64,000 bases of DNA from an uncultured Mediterranea sp. (GTDB lineage Bacteria > Bacteroidota > Bacteroidia > Bacteroidales > Bacteroidaceae), in contig CALZEQ010000006.1 of assembly GCA_945641355.1 (NCBI GenBank), forward strand, positions 26,427 through 90,426, given 5' to 3'. Positions 53,791 through 63,943 of the stretch are shown here, piece by piece. The first letter of the stretch is position 1, and every line of letters begins with the position of its first letter. The position numbers were made by a program, and so were the translations under genes. The notes under the pieces were generated by a model, which was not told the DNA's origin, did not search any database, and saw only the letters and a program-made list of their open reading frames with translations.

Positions 53791-55050
53791 ATGGGTGAGA
53801 AAATGAACATACAGAGTCTGGCTGATTGGCTGGGTGAGAAGCACCAGATGAGCCGGAAGAATGCGGATGGTTTCGTTCGGGCGTTCTTTGCGTTGATTGA
53901 GGAGGCGCTGGAGAAAGACAAGTACGTGAAGGTAAAAGGCCTGGGAACCTTTAAATTGATTGAGGTAGAAAGCAGGGAAAGTATCAATGTCAATACAGGA
54001 GAACGTTTCTGGATTCAAGGACATACCAAAATATCATTTACTCCAGAACCTGCGCTCAAAAATACCATCAACAAACCGTTTGCTCATTTTGAAACAGTTC
54101 TTTTAAATGAAAATACGGTATTTGATGATGTGCCGATGGAATCTGATTCGGAGGATGAAGAATCCCCTTCATTCTCTGTGACTCCTGGCACCTTTGAAGA
54201 ACCTTCCGTAATGGCTCCGGAAGAACCTGTTCCCGTTCCCGAAGAGTCCCTCCCTGTAACAGAAGAGCCTACTATAATTACTTCCGAAGAGATTGTTACG
54301 ACTCCCGAAGAGTCCCTCCCTGTAACAGAAGAGCCTTCCGTAATTCCCTCTGAAGAGCCTGTTTCCGCTCCCGAAGAATCGGTAGCTTCCCTTACATCCT
54401 CTCTTGGTGATGTGCCGGTGGATAAAGAGCCCATAGTAAATCCTCCTGTGAAAGAGACATCGGTTGCGGAAGCAACGACTTCGAATCACTCGTCCTCGTC
54501 GTCTGAATCGTCGGCCATGAAGTATTTTTTCGGGGTGCTTGTCCTGTTGATGCTGCTTTGTGTAGGAGCGGTCGCCTATATGTATTGGCCCGACCTGTTC
54601 GATGCAAACGAGGTTCAGGCAAGGGAAGAATCTGTAGCTGTACAGGTGCCATCCCAATCGGACCAGGAAGAACTGACGAACCAGAAGGAAACGGAAACCG
54701 TGACGGACTCATTGCCCGTTTCGGAACCTGTGAAGAGTGAAGAGAAGCCAGCCGGCCAACCTCCGGTTCAATCTCAGCCAGCTGCCCGCCGCGCCCTTCA
54801 GACAGAATCATCTGCCCCGCAGGTGTCACAGGTGTTGTCGCCTTCGGAGGAATACGAGATAGCCGGCACGCTGACACGCCATACCATCAAGGAGGGAGAG
54901 ACACTGACCAAAGTGGCACTTCGTTACTATGGAACCAAGGCGTTGTGGCCGTATATCGTGAAGCACAATCCAACGGTCATCACGAACCCGGACAATGTGC
55001 CCTACGGCACGACCGTGCAGGTACCCAAACTGGTCAAAAAAATGAATTGA
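53791..55050 (+). CDS. HU-like domain, transmembrane helix and LysM protein
   Basis: 419 residues from the ATG at 53791; ATG at 53803 is an alternative. The first 95 residues are an HU-type domain (VKVKGLGTFKLIEVESRESI). A Pro/Glu/Ser/Thr-rich repeat linker follows (TEEPSVIPSEEP, about residues 115-215), then a transmembrane helix (YFFGVLVLLMLLCVGAVAYM, about 248) and a C-terminal LysM (HTIKEGETLTKVALRYYG to VPKLVKKMN). The head would face the DNA and the tail the peptidoglycan. The HU and LysM calls are good; the tethering role is an inference. Confidence 0.85.
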   Translation: MGEKMNIQSLADWLGEKHQMSRKNADGFVRAFFALIEEALEKDKYVKVKGLGTFKLIEVESRESINVNTGERFWIQGHTKISFTPEPALKNTINKPFAHFETVLLNENTVFDDVPMESDSEDEESPSFSVTPGTFEEPSVMAPEEPVPVPEESLPVTEEPTIITSEEIVTTPEESLPVTEEPSVIPSEEPVSAPEESVASLTSSLGDVPVDKEPIVNPPVKETSVAEATTSNHSSSSSESSAMKYFFGVLVLLMLLCVGAVAYMYWPDLFDANEVQAREESVAVQVPSQSDQEELTNQKETETVTDSLPVSEPVKSEEKPAGQPPVQSQPAARRALQTESSAPQVSQVLSPSEEYEIAGTLTRHTIKEGETLTKVALRYYGTKALWPYIVKHNPTVITNPDNVPYGTTVQVPKLVKKMN

Positions 55051-55148
55051 AAGGGAAATGCTGCAAAAACTTTTCTTTTCTTTGTGGACTTTAAAACGCC
55101 TCTATTGTTTTTTAATAAATTTTAGTTGCTAAGGTACATTAATTGCCG

Positions 55149-55156
55149 TACTTTTG
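55149..55156 (+). promoter_or_regulatory. -7 box of the Bat operon
   Basis: TACTTTTG with TTG 20 bp upstream; 74 bp before the moxR ATG at 55230. Confidence 0.65.
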
Positions 55157-55229
55157 GGCTCGAAAATGAGAAAAACCGGCAAGAGCGCCGGCGATGAATG
55201 AAAAACGAACTAAATAATAGATAGATTTT

Positions 55230-56225
55230 ATGGCAGAAACTATTGACATTCGCGAACTGAATGAGCGAATAGAACGGCAAAGTGCTTTTGTGACCAATCT
55301 TACCACCGGTATGGACCAAGTGATTGTAGGTCAGAAGCATTTGGTGGAGTCTTTGATGATTGGTCTGTTATCCGATGGACATGTGTTGTTGGAAGGTGTA
55401 CCAGGTTTGGCAAAGACGTTGGCCATCAAGACGCTGGCATCGTTGATTGATGCCAAGTACAGTCGTATCCAGTTTACTCCGGACTTGTTGCCGGCCGACG
55501 TGATAGGTACCATGGTATATAGCCAGAAAGACGAGACCTTCCAGGTGAAGAAAGGCCCGGTATTTGCCAACTTCGTTTTGGCAGATGAAATCAACCGTGC
55601 GCCGGCCAAGGTGCAGAGTGCATTGCTCGAAGCCATGCAGGAGCGTCAGGTCACCATCGGCAAGGAGACATTCAAGTTGCCGGAGCCGTTCCTGGTACTG
55701 GCTACCCAGAACCCTATTGAGCAGGAAGGTACCTACCCATTGCCTGAAGCGCAGGTAGACCGTTTCATGCTGAAGGTGGTGATTGACTATCCGAAACTGG
55801 AAGAGGAGAAACTGATTATCCGTCAGAACATCAATGGCGACAAATTCAATGTTCGCCCCATCATGAAAGCCGATGAAATTCTGGAGGCCCGTAAGGTTGT
55901 CCGTCAGGTCTATCTGGATGAAAAGATTGAGAAGTACATCGTTGATATCGTCTTTGCAACTCGCTATCCGGAGAAATATGACTTGAAGGAGCTGAAGGAT
56001 ATGATTGGATTCGGCAGTTCGCCGCGTGCATCCATCAATCTGGCTTTGGCAGCCCGCAGCTATGCTTTCATCAAACGTCGCGGTTATGTAATACCCGAAG
56101 ATGTGCGTGCGGTAGCACACGATGTGCTCCGTCATCGTATCGGACTGACCTACGAGGCAGAAGCCGACAACATGACTTCCGATGAAATTGTAAGCAAGAT
56201 ATTGAACAAAGTTGAGGTGCCCTGA
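55230..56225 (+). CDS. MoxR-family AAA+ ATPase
   Basis: 331 residues. Walker A LEGVPGLAKTLAIKTLA, Walker B ANFVLADEINRAPAKVQ, sensor 1 VLATQNPIEQEGTYPLPEAQ and the sensor 2 region RASINLALAARSYA are intact. It is thought to act as a chaperone for the VWA proteins encoded downstream. First gene of the Bat operon. Confidence 0.95.
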   Translation: MAETIDIRELNERIERQSAFVTNLTTGMDQVIVGQKHLVESLMIGLLSDGHVLLEGVPGLAKTLAIKTLASLIDAKYSRIQFTPDLLPADVIGTMVYSQKDETFQVKKGPVFANFVLADEINRAPAKVQSALLEAMQERQVTIGKETFKLPEPFLVLATQNPIEQEGTYPLPEAQVDRFMLKVVIDYPKLEEEKLIIRQNINGDKFNVRPIMKADEILEARKVVRQVYLDEKIEKYIVDIVFATRYPEKYDLKELKDMIGFGSSPRASINLALAARSYAFIKRRGYVIPEDVRAVAHDVLRHRIGLTYEAEADNMTSDEIVSKILNKVEVP

Positions 56226-56267
56226 TGTGTGCCCCGTTTGTGATTCGTTAGTGAGATAGTACCCCTA

Positions 56268-57140
56268 TTGATGGAAACAACTGAATTATTGAAGAAAGTC
56301 CGCCAGATTGAGATAAAGACGCGCGGGTTGTCCAATAACATCTTTGCAGGCCAATACCATTCGGCCTTCAAGGGGCGTGGTATGGCCTTCTCGGAAGTGC
56401 GTGAGTATCAGTTTGGGGATGATATACGCGACATCGACTGGAATGTGACTGCCCGCTTCAACAAACCCTATGTCAAGGTATTTGAAGAGGAACGTGAACT
56501 GACCGTGATGTTGCTGGTCGATGTTTCCGGTAGTCTGGAGTTCGGTACAGTCAAACAGATGAAAAAAGAACTGGTGACAGAGATTGCTGCTACGCTGGCT
56601 TTCTCTGCCATACAGAACAACGACAAGATTGGCGTAATCTTCTTTTCGGACAAGGTGGAGAAGTTCATACCGCCCAAGAAGGGGCGTAAACACATCCTTT
56701 ACATTATCCGTGAGTTGATTGATTTTCATGCAGAAAGTCGTCAGACCAATATCCGACTGGGTCTGGAGTATCTGACGAATGTGATGAAACGTCGTTGTAC
56801 GGCCTTTGTCCTGTCTGACTTTATCGACCGTGGAGGATTCAAGGATGCGCTTACCATTGCCAATCGTAAGCACGACGTGGTAGCCATCCAGGTGTACGAC
56901 CGACGGGTGGAAGAACTTCCGGCTATCGGACTGATGAAGGTCAAGGATGCCGAGACGGGTCGCGAGCAGTGGATTGATACTTCGTCCAAGGCTGTGCGCC
57001 GTGCTCATCACGACTGGTGGGTAGAACGCCAGACCGAGTTGCATGAAACATTTACCAAGAGTAATGTTGACAATGTGTCGGTACGCACTGATCAGGATTA
57101 CGTGAAGGCATTGATGAATCTGTTTGCGAAACGAAATTGA
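56268..57140 (+). CDS. DUF58 domain protein
   Basis: 290 residues. DUF58 signature GMAFSEVREYQFGDDIRDID, followed by WNVTARFNKPYVKVF. A degenerate VWA-like fold (LLVDVSGSLEFG). Always paired with MoxR ATPases. It lies 42 bp after moxR. Confidence 0.93.
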   Translation: MMETTELLKKVRQIEIKTRGLSNNIFAGQYHSAFKGRGMAFSEVREYQFGDDIRDIDWNVTARFNKPYVKVFEEERELTVMLLVDVSGSLEFGTVKQMKKELVTEIAATLAFSAIQNNDKIGVIFFSDKVEKFIPPKKGRKHILYIIRELIDFHAESRQTNIRLGLEYLTNVMKRRCTAFVLSDFIDRGGFKDALTIANRKHDVVAIQVYDRRVEELPAIGLMKVKDAETGREQWIDTSSKAVRRAHHDWWVERQTELHETFTKSNVDNVSVRTDQDYVKALMNLFAKRN

Positions 57141-57147
57141 GCGTGAA

Positions 57148-58230
57148 ATGAAAAAGACTGTATTATTACTGATATTGTGTGTAATATGCTCGCTGCAGCA
57201 GGGACGGGCACAATCGGTGACGGTGGATGCCACCATCGACTCGTTGCAGATTCTGATAGGCGAACAGGCGAAAATTACATTGCAGGTCTCTTTAGACGCA
57301 GACAAAAGAGCCATCCTGCCGCTCTATACCGACACATTGGTTCGCGGTGTGGAGATTGTGGAGGTGGCCAAGCCGGATACGCAGCTGCTGAATGGTGGCA
57401 AACGGATGTTGATAACGGAAGAGTATACGGTTACCTCGTTTGATTCGGCCCTTTATTATCTGCCGCCTATGGAGGTGACGGTTGACAATCAGGCCTATCG
57501 TTCGAAGGCATTGGCACTGAAAGTCTATTCGGTGAACGTGCCGATTGACCCGGAAAACCCCGAGCAGTTCTTCGGCCCGAAGAGTGTGATGAAGGCTCCC
57601 TTTGTGTGGAAGGATTGGTATGGAACGATTGCCTGTCTGATTCTGCTGGCACCGTTTGCCTTCCTGCTGGTCTATTTGGTGAAACGCATCTTCGACAACA
57701 AGCCGATTATACGCAAAGTGAAGGTAGAGCCTACGTTGCCGCCCCATCTACAGGCTATGCAGGAGATAGAACGCATCAAGAGTGAGAAAATCTGGCAGAA
57801 AGGTGAATCGAAGGTGTATTACACCGAACTTACCGATGCTATTCGCACCTATATCAACAAGCGGTTTGGTTTTAATGCGTTGGAGATGACCTCCTCGGAA
57901 ATCATTGAAAAGCTGCTGGAAATCAAGGATAAGGAGGCTATTGCTGATTTGCGCGAGCTGTTTGTGACGGCTGATTTGGTAAAGTTTGCCAAACATACCC
58001 CTCTGCTGAACGAGAACGATGCGAATTTAGTAAGTGCCATTGACTTTATCAATGAGACGAAGGAGAAGGAAGACGAGAATGCCAAGCCACAACCTACAGA
58101 GATAACCATTGTGGAGAAGCGTTCGCTCCGTACCAAGATTCTGCTGGGTATCGGTGTGTGTGCTGTGGCCGCTGCGTTGATTGCTTCACTGATTTATATA
58201 GGTCTGGAACTGTACAATTACTTTGCCTGA
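57148..58230 (+). CDS. Bat operon membrane protein, unnamed
   Basis: 360 residues from the ATG at 57148; the longer open frame would overlap the DUF58 gene. Signal peptide (LLLILCVICSLQQGRAQ), an extracytoplasmic beta domain, a membrane helix near residues 150-172 (GTIACLILLAPFAFLLVYLV), a cytoplasmic helical domain and a C-terminal membrane helix (GIGVCAVAAALIASLIYIG). It is found between DUF58 and BatA in Bacteroidetes. Function unknown but probably part of the Bat membrane complex. Confidence 0.8.
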   Translation: MKKTVLLLILCVICSLQQGRAQSVTVDATIDSLQILIGEQAKITLQVSLDADKRAILPLYTDTLVRGVEIVEVAKPDTQLLNGGKRMLITEEYTVTSFDSALYYLPPMEVTVDNQAYRSKALALKVYSVNVPIDPENPEQFFGPKSVMKAPFVWKDWYGTIACLILLAPFAFLLVYLVKRIFDNKPIIRKVKVEPTLPPHLQAMQEIERIKSEKIWQKGESKVYYTELTDAIRTYINKRFGFNALEMTSSEIIEKLLEIKDKEAIADLRELFVTADLVKFAKHTPLLNENDANLVSAIDFINETKEKEDENAKPQPTEITIVEKRSLRTKILLGIGVCAVAAALIASLIYIGLELYNYFA

Positions 58231-58287
58231 CACAGATGGTCTGGCTGATACAGCAGGTTACCCGACCGTAATTTATAAAATGTTGAG

Positions 58288-59274
58288 ATGATGGTTTTTG
58301 CCAATATTGAATATTTATTTCTGCTTCTTCTGCTGATACCTTATATAATATGGTATATCATGAAGAGGAAAAACTCGGAGGCTTCCTTACAAGTATCCGA
58401 TGCCCAGGTCTATCTGCATACGCCGAAGAGCTATCGCAACTACCTGCTTCATGCCCCCTTTGTGCTGCGGGTAGCGGCCCTTGTGCTGCTAATCATTGTA
58501 TTGGCGCGTCCGCAGACCACCAACAGCTGGCAGAACAGTGAGATTGAGGGTATTGACATTATGCTGGCGATGGACGTTTCTACCAGTATGCTGGCCGAAG
58601 ACTTGAAGCCCAACCGTCTGGAGGCTGCCAAGGAGGTTGCTGCCGAGTTCATCAACGGACGTCCCAACGACAACATCGGTATCACGCTGTTTGCCGGTGA
58701 GAGTTTCACGCAGTGTCCCTTGACGGTGGATCATGCCGTGCTGCTGAATCTGCTGAAGGACATGAAGTGCGGACTGATAGAGGATGGTACCGCCATCGGC
58801 ATGGGTATTGCCAATGCGGTAACCCGTCTGAAGGACAGCAAGGCCAAGTCGAAGGTGGTGATTCTGCTGACGGATGGTGTCAACAACAAGGGAGATATCT
58901 CCCCGTTGACGGCAGCCGAGATAGCCAAGAGTTTTGGCATCCGCGTCTACACCATTGGTGTGGGTACCAACGGCATGGCTCCCTATCCCTATCCGGTAGG
59001 AGGTACCGTGCAGTATGTCAATCTGCCTGTCGAGATAGACGAGAAGACATTGACGCAGATTGCAGGTACCACCGACGGTAACTATTTCCGTGCCACAAGC
59101 AACTCCAAGTTGAAAGAGGTCTATGAGGAGATAGATAAGTTGGAGAAGACCAAGCTGAATGTGAAAGAGTATAGCAAGAGGCAGGAGGAGTACCGCTGGT
59201 TTGCATTGGTTGCCTTCCTGTGTGTATTGCTGGAAGTCTTGCTGCGCAACTCCATCCTGAAGAAGATTCCTTGA
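58288..59274 (+). CDS. batA: BatA, VWA membrane protein
   Basis: 328 residues. Two N-terminal membrane helices, a VWA domain with a complete MIDAS (LAMDVSTSM, then TDGVNNKGD), and a C-terminal membrane helix. Bat proteins contribute to aerotolerance in B. fragilis. Confidence 0.93.
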   Translation: MMVFANIEYLFLLLLLIPYIIWYIMKRKNSEASLQVSDAQVYLHTPKSYRNYLLHAPFVLRVAALVLLIIVLARPQTTNSWQNSEIEGIDIMLAMDVSTSMLAEDLKPNRLEAAKEVAAEFINGRPNDNIGITLFAGESFTQCPLTVDHAVLLNLLKDMKCGLIEDGTAIGMGIANAVTRLKDSKAKSKVVILLTDGVNNKGDISPLTAAEIAKSFGIRVYTIGVGTNGMAPYPYPVGGTVQYVNLPVEIDEKTLTQIAGTTDGNYFRATSNSKLKEVYEEIDKLEKTKLNVKEYSKRQEEYRWFALVAFLCVLLEVLLRNSILKKIP

Positions 59275-59316
59275 TGATAAGGCTTGAATATATAACTTGT
59301 AAAATGCAATAGAACG

Positions 59317-60348
59317 ATGTTTCGATTTGAAGAACCTGCCTATTTATATTTGTTGTTGATACTACCTTTGCTGGTAGCCTTCTATCTCTATTCCAATTAC
59401 AGACGGCGCAAGGCCATCCGCGTCTTTGGCGACCCGGAACTGATGATGCAGCTGATGCCCGATGTCTCCAAGTATCGTCCCGATGTCAAGTTTTGGCTGC
59501 TGGCTGCTGCCATCGCTCTGTTTGCCCTGTTACTGGCCCGTCCGCAGTTCGGTTCCAAGTTGGAGACCGTGAAGCGGCAGGGGGTAGAGGTGATGATTGC
59601 GCTCGACATATCCAACTCGATGTTGGCACAGGATGTTCAGCCCAGCCGCTTGGAAAAGGCCAAACGGCTGGTGGCCCAACTGGTGGACAAGATGCAGAAC
59701 GACAAGGTGGGCATGATTGTCTTTGCCGGCGATGCCTTTACCCAATTGCCCATCACCAGCGACTACATCTCAGCCAAGATGTTCCTGGAGTCTATCGACC
59801 CTTCGCTGATATCCAAGCAGGGTACCGCCATTGCAGCGGCCATCAACTTGGCCACCAAGAGCTTTACACCGCAAGAGGGGGTAGGGCGTGCGGTCATCGT
59901 CATCACCGATGGTGAGAATCACGAAGGCGGTGTGGAAGAGGCAGCCAAGGCTGCCGTAGAGAAAGGCATTCAGGTGAATGTGCTGGGAGTCGGTATGCCG
60001 GATGGTGCTCCCATCCCCGTGCCGGGTACCAACGACTACCGACGCGACCGTGAAGGCAATGTCATCGTGACCCGTCTGAACGAAGCCATGTGTCAGGAGA
60101 TAGCCAAGGTTGGCAATGGCATCTATGTACGGGTGGACAATACGAACAATGCACAGAAAGCAATCAATCAGGAAATCAATAAGATGTCGAAGGCGGAAGT
60201 AGAGACGCAAGTCTACACAGAGTTCAACGAGCAGTTTCAGGCTGTAGCCTGGATTATCCTGCTGCTGCTGTTGGCAGAGATGCTGATATTGGAACGCAAG
60301 AATCCGCTCTTCCGCAACATTCATTTATTCTCCACAAAGAAAGGGTGA
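59317..60348 (+). CDS. batB: BatB, VWA membrane protein
   Basis: 343 residues, same layout as BatA. The MIDAS is intact (IALDISNSMLAQDV, then ITDGENHEGG). One base separates its stop from batC. Confidence 0.93.
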   Translation: MFRFEEPAYLYLLLILPLLVAFYLYSNYRRRKAIRVFGDPELMMQLMPDVSKYRPDVKFWLLAAAIALFALLLARPQFGSKLETVKRQGVEVMIALDISNSMLAQDVQPSRLEKAKRLVAQLVDKMQNDKVGMIVFAGDAFTQLPITSDYISAKMFLESIDPSLISKQGTAIAAAINLATKSFTPQEGVGRAVIVITDGENHEGGVEEAAKAAVEKGIQVNVLGVGMPDGAPIPVPGTNDYRRDREGNVIVTRLNEAMCQEIAKVGNGIYVRVDNTNNAQKAINQEINKMSKAEVETQVYTEFNEQFQAVAWIILLLLLAEMLILERKNPLFRNIHLFSTKKG

Positions 60349-60349
60349 T

Positions 60350-61063
60350 ATGTATATGGTAACAAAGAAATATATGGCACTGTTCCTGTTGTTGTTGGCA
60401 ACGGCAGGAACGGCATCGGCACAGAAGGCCGAACGGGACTTTATCCGCAAGGGAAACCGTGCATTTAAGGACAGCGTGTTTGTGGATGCGGAGGTCAATT
60501 ACCGGAAGGCGTTGGAAGTCAATCCCAAGTCCACTGTCTCCATGTATAATCTGGCTACCACGCTGCTCCAGCAGAACAAGCTGAAAGAGGCAATGGAAGA
60601 GTATGCCGATGCAGCCAATCTGGAGAAGGACAAAGCCAATCTGGCCCAGATTTATCACAATATGGGAGTGATTCTGCATTCACAGAAGGAGTATGCCAAG
60701 GCCATAGAGGCCTATAAGCAGTCGTTGCGCAACAATCCGAAGGATGACGAGACACGCTACAACCTGGCTTTGGCGCAGAAGATGCTGAACGACCAGCAAC
60801 AGAATCAGGATCAGAACCAAGACCAGAACCAGCAGAACCAGCAACAGGAGCAGCAGCAGGACCAGCAGCAACAACAGCAACAGCAGCAGGACCAGCAACA
60901 GAATCAGCAACAGCCGCCACAGAATGACAAGAAGGAGAATGAGATGTCGAAGGAGAATGCCGAGCAGCTCTTGAAGTCGGTGATGCAGGACGAGAAGGAC
61001 GTACAGGACAAGGTCAAGAAGCAACAAGTCATTCAGGGAGGACGTCTGGAGAAGGATTGGTGA
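60350..61063 (+). CDS. batC: BatC, TPR protein with Gln/Asn-rich tail
   Basis: 237 residues, with an alternative ATG at 60356. Signal peptide to ATAGTASAQ, three TPR motifs (residues about 25-145), then a poly-Gln/Asp/Asn stretch (about 145-195) encoded by CAG/CAA/GAC repeats, and a Glu/Lys-rich end. A likely scaffold of the Bat complex. The stop is followed directly by a heptamer repeat. Confidence 0.9.
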   Translation: MYMVTKKYMALFLLLLATAGTASAQKAERDFIRKGNRAFKDSVFVDAEVNYRKALEVNPKSTVSMYNLATTLLQQNKLKEAMEEYADAANLEKDKANLAQIYHNMGVILHSQKEYAKAIEAYKQSLRNNPKDDETRYNLALAQKMLNDQQQNQDQNQDQNQQNQQQEQQQDQQQQQQQQQDQQQNQQQPPQNDKKENEMSKENAEQLLKSVMQDEKDVQDKVKKQQVIQGGRLEKDW

Positions 61064-61065
61064 GT

Positions 61066-61091
61066 TTAGCTACGAGCTACGAGTTACGAGT
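61066..61091. repeat. Heptamer repeat (AGCTACG)n
   Basis: AGCTACG, AGCTACG and AGTTACG units begin 3 bp past the batC stop; the only repeat inside the Bat operon. Confidence 0.8.
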
Positions 61092-61135
61092 GGCACGTCT
61101 TTGATGAAAACGATAATTAATACAAAGAGTAATAT

Positions 61136-62971
61136 ATGAGGAAAATACTGTTCTTATGGATTGCGATGGCAATCGTCAGTATGCAGGTGCGGGCCGACGA
61201 CAAAGTCTCCTTTACGGCATCTGCTCCGGATGTGGTGGTGGTTGGAGACCAGTTCAGGCTCTCATACACGGTCACTACACAGAACGTTAGAGATTTCCGT
61301 GCCCCTTCCATCAAGGGGTTCGAGGTATTGATGGGACCTACCCGTTCCACGCAGAGCAGCGTACAGATGATCAACGGACAGACTACGTCCACCAGCAGCA
61401 TCACTTTCACTTACATTCTGTTGGCCAATGCCGAGGGTAGCTACTCCATTCCCGGTGCCACTATCACGGCTGCCGGCAATCAGATGGTTTCCAATGGCGT
61501 ACAGATTAAGGTACTACCGGCTGACCAAGCCGGTGGAGCATCTTCTGATGGCGGACAGCAGGGAGGAGGGCGTGCCTCTTCGGGTACGGCGGTTTCCAGT
61601 TCCGACCTCTTCATACTGGGTACGGCCAGCAAGACCACGGTCTATGAGCAGGAGGCTTTCCTGCTGACTTACAAGATATATACTGTGGTAGACCTGCAGC
61701 GGTTCGACAATGTCAAGCTGCCCGATTTCAAAGGATTCCATTCACAGGAAGTAGAACTGCCTGACGACCGCCGTTGGGGGCTGGAACATTACAAAGGACG
61801 CAACTACCGGACCACCGTCTTCCGTCAGTTTGTGCTCTTCCCGCAACAGGCCGGCAAGCTCACCATCGATGGTGCTCGCTTCGATGCTTCCATTGCCAAA
61901 GCTACGCAGGTATCCGACCCCTTCGAGGCCTTCTTCAACGGAGGAAACAATTATGTGGAGGTGAAGAAGACGATTATGACACCCAAGCTCACCATCGACG
62001 TGAAGGCGTTGCCCTCCGGCAAGCCGGCCGACTTTTCGGGTGGAGTGGGCGAGTTTGACGTCACGTCGTCCATCAACAGCACCGATGTCAAGACCAACGA
62101 TGCCGTGACGGTGAAGGTGGTCATCTCCGGCACAGGCAATCTGAAGCTGCTGGCCGACCCCGAAATCAAGTTCCCCGAAGACTTTGAGGTCTACGACCCC
62201 AAGGTGGACAATAAGTTTCGTCTGACCAATGCCGGCCTGACGGGTAGCAAGGTGATAGAGTATCTAGCCATTCCGCGCAATGCGGGTACCTACAAGATTC
62301 CACCTGTCACCTTCAGCTATTTCGATATCAAGTCGCAGAGCTACAAGACGTTGAGTACCGAAACCTACACGCTGAATGTGGCCAAGGGAGCCGGCAATGC
62401 AGCTCAGACCATTGCCAACTTCACGAACAAGGAAGACCTGAAAGTGCTCAACGAAGACATCCGTTACATCAAGCTGAACGACGTGAAGCTGCATCCGCGC
62501 GGACAGTTCTTCTTCGGTTCGATCACCTGCTGGCTTTTCTACATCGTGCCTCTGCTGGCCTTCCTGCTCTTCTTTGTGCTCTATCGGAAGCAGATTGCCG
62601 CCAATGCCAATGTGGCCCGGGTACGTACCAAGAAAGCCAACAAGGTAGCTGTGAAACGGATGAAGCTGGCAGGCAAGCTGTTGGCCGACAACCAGAAGGA
62701 TGCCTTCTACGACGAAGTCCTGAAGGCACTTTGGGGCTACATCAGCGACAAACTGAACATCCCTCTTTCCCGTCTGTCGAAAGACAACATCGAGGATGAG
62801 TTGCAGGCACATGGGGTAGACGATGCGCTGGTACACGAGTTCCTCGGTGCCTTGAACGACTGCGAGTTTGCCCGCTTTGCTCCGGGTGACGACAATCAGG
62901 CCATGGACAAGGTGTACAGTGCCTCACTGGAGGTTATCAGCAAGATGGAAAATTCAATCAAACATTCATAA
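61136..62971 (+). CDS. batD: BatD-like protein
   Basis: 611 residues. Signal peptide (LWIAMAIVSMQVRAD), tandem beta-sandwich domains (FTASAPDVVVVGDQFRLSYT as the first), a membrane helix near residue 465-485 (CWLFYIVPLLAFLLFFVLY) and a cytoplasmic helical tail. Length and position fit BatD. 73 bp after batC, with the heptamer repeat between. Confidence 0.92.
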   Translation: MRKILFLWIAMAIVSMQVRADDKVSFTASAPDVVVVGDQFRLSYTVTTQNVRDFRAPSIKGFEVLMGPTRSTQSSVQMINGQTTSTSSITFTYILLANAEGSYSIPGATITAAGNQMVSNGVQIKVLPADQAGGASSDGGQQGGGRASSGTAVSSSDLFILGTASKTTVYEQEAFLLTYKIYTVVDLQRFDNVKLPDFKGFHSQEVELPDDRRWGLEHYKGRNYRTTVFRQFVLFPQQAGKLTIDGARFDASIAKATQVSDPFEAFFNGGNNYVEVKKTIMTPKLTIDVKALPSGKPADFSGGVGEFDVTSSINSTDVKTNDAVTVKVVISGTGNLKLLADPEIKFPEDFEVYDPKVDNKFRLTNAGLTGSKVIEYLAIPRNAGTYKIPPVTFSYFDIKSQSYKTLSTETYTLNVAKGAGNAAQTIANFTNKEDLKVLNEDIRYIKLNDVKLHPRGQFFFGSITCWLFYIVPLLAFLLFFVLYRKQIAANANVARVRTKKANKVAVKRMKLAGKLLADNQKDAFYDEVLKALWGYISDKLNIPLSRLSKDNIEDELQAHGVDDALVHEFLGALNDCEFARFAPGDDNQAMDKVYSASLEVISKMENSIKHS

Positions 62972-62989
62972 AGAGAGGAGGACGCAAGG

Positions 62990-63814
62990 ATGAAAAGAAT
63001 ACTGTTATATACATTGGCTCTGCTGCTTGCGGCGCATGTCATCGCACAAGATTCTACGGCCGTGGCTGCGGGTGAAACGCTCCCTTCGGAGGCAGTGGGC
63101 GCACCGTTGGGCTCTTTCTCCGATCAGGTGACCAAAGCCCAGGGCGACAGTGCCTATATGCGCAACGACTACGCATCGGCCATACAGATTTATGAAACGT
63201 TGTTGAGCGAAGGCGAGGCCGCCGAACTCTATTATAATCTGGGAAACAGCTATTACAAGATGGACGAGATAGCAAAAGCTATCCTCAACTACGAGCGTGC
63301 CCTGCTACTGCAGCCCGGCAACGGCGACATCCGTGCCAATCTGGAGATAGCCCGTGCTAAGACGGTGGACAAGGTAGTGCCCGTTCCGGAGATTTTCTTT
63401 ATATCTTGGATCAAGTCGCTCATCAACTGTTTGAGTGCAGATGCTTGGGCCGTCGGTGGCTTCCTCAGCTTCTGGCTGTTGCTGGCAGCTTGTTCCCTCT
63501 TCTTCTTTACCAAACGTGCGGTGTGGAAGAAGAGCGGATTCTTTGCCGGACTCTTCTTCCTGTTGCTGACCGTACTTTGCAACCTGTTTGCTTCCCAGCA
63601 GAAGTCGTCATTGGTTCATCGCAACGATGCCATTGTCCTGCAGCCCAGCGTGACGGTGCGTAGCACCCCCAGCGAGTCTGGTACCAGCCTCTTCATTCTG
63701 CACGAAGGTCACAAGGTAGAGGTGAAGGACGGCTCCATGCGCCAATGGAAGGAGATTCGTTTGGAAGACGGCAAGGTAGGGTGGGTGCCCGCCGAGGCCA
63801 TCGAAGTGATTTAA
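62990..63814 (+). CDS. batE: BatE, TPR and SH3 protein
   Basis: 274 residues. Signal peptide (LYTLALLLAAHVIAQ), TPR region (residues about 50-120, YYNLGNSYYKMDEIAKAILN), two membrane helices (GFLSFWLLLAACSLFFF and GLFFLLLTVLCNLFA) and a C-terminal SH3-like domain (VGWVPAEAIEVI). Last gene of the Bat operon; 19 bp after batD. Confidence 0.9.
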   Translation: MKRILLYTLALLLAAHVIAQDSTAVAAGETLPSEAVGAPLGSFSDQVTKAQGDSAYMRNDYASAIQIYETLLSEGEAAELYYNLGNSYYKMDEIAKAILNYERALLLQPGNGDIRANLEIARAKTVDKVVPVPEIFFISWIKSLINCLSADAWAVGGFLSFWLLLAACSLFFFTKRAVWKKSGFFAGLFFLLLTVLCNLFASQQKSSLVHRNDAIVLQPSVTVRSTPSESGTSLFILHEGHKVEVKDGSMRQWKEIRLEDGKVGWVPAEAIEVI

Positions 63815-63842
63815 GATATTCTCCCCGACACAACCCTTTGCT

Positions 63843-63862
63843 CTCCGGCTGTCATGCCGGAG
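63843..63862 (+). terminator. Hairpin after the Bat operon
   Basis: CTCCGGC-TGTCAT-GCCGGAG, 7-bp stem, 28 bp after the batE stop. No T run, so it may be only a processing or stability signal. Confidence 0.45.
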
Positions 63863-63943
63863 AATCGTAGCGAAGATGGTATACGCACCATGTACAGGCT
63901 CATTCGTCGTGTGCATGGTGCGGCATCATCGCGAACAAAATTC

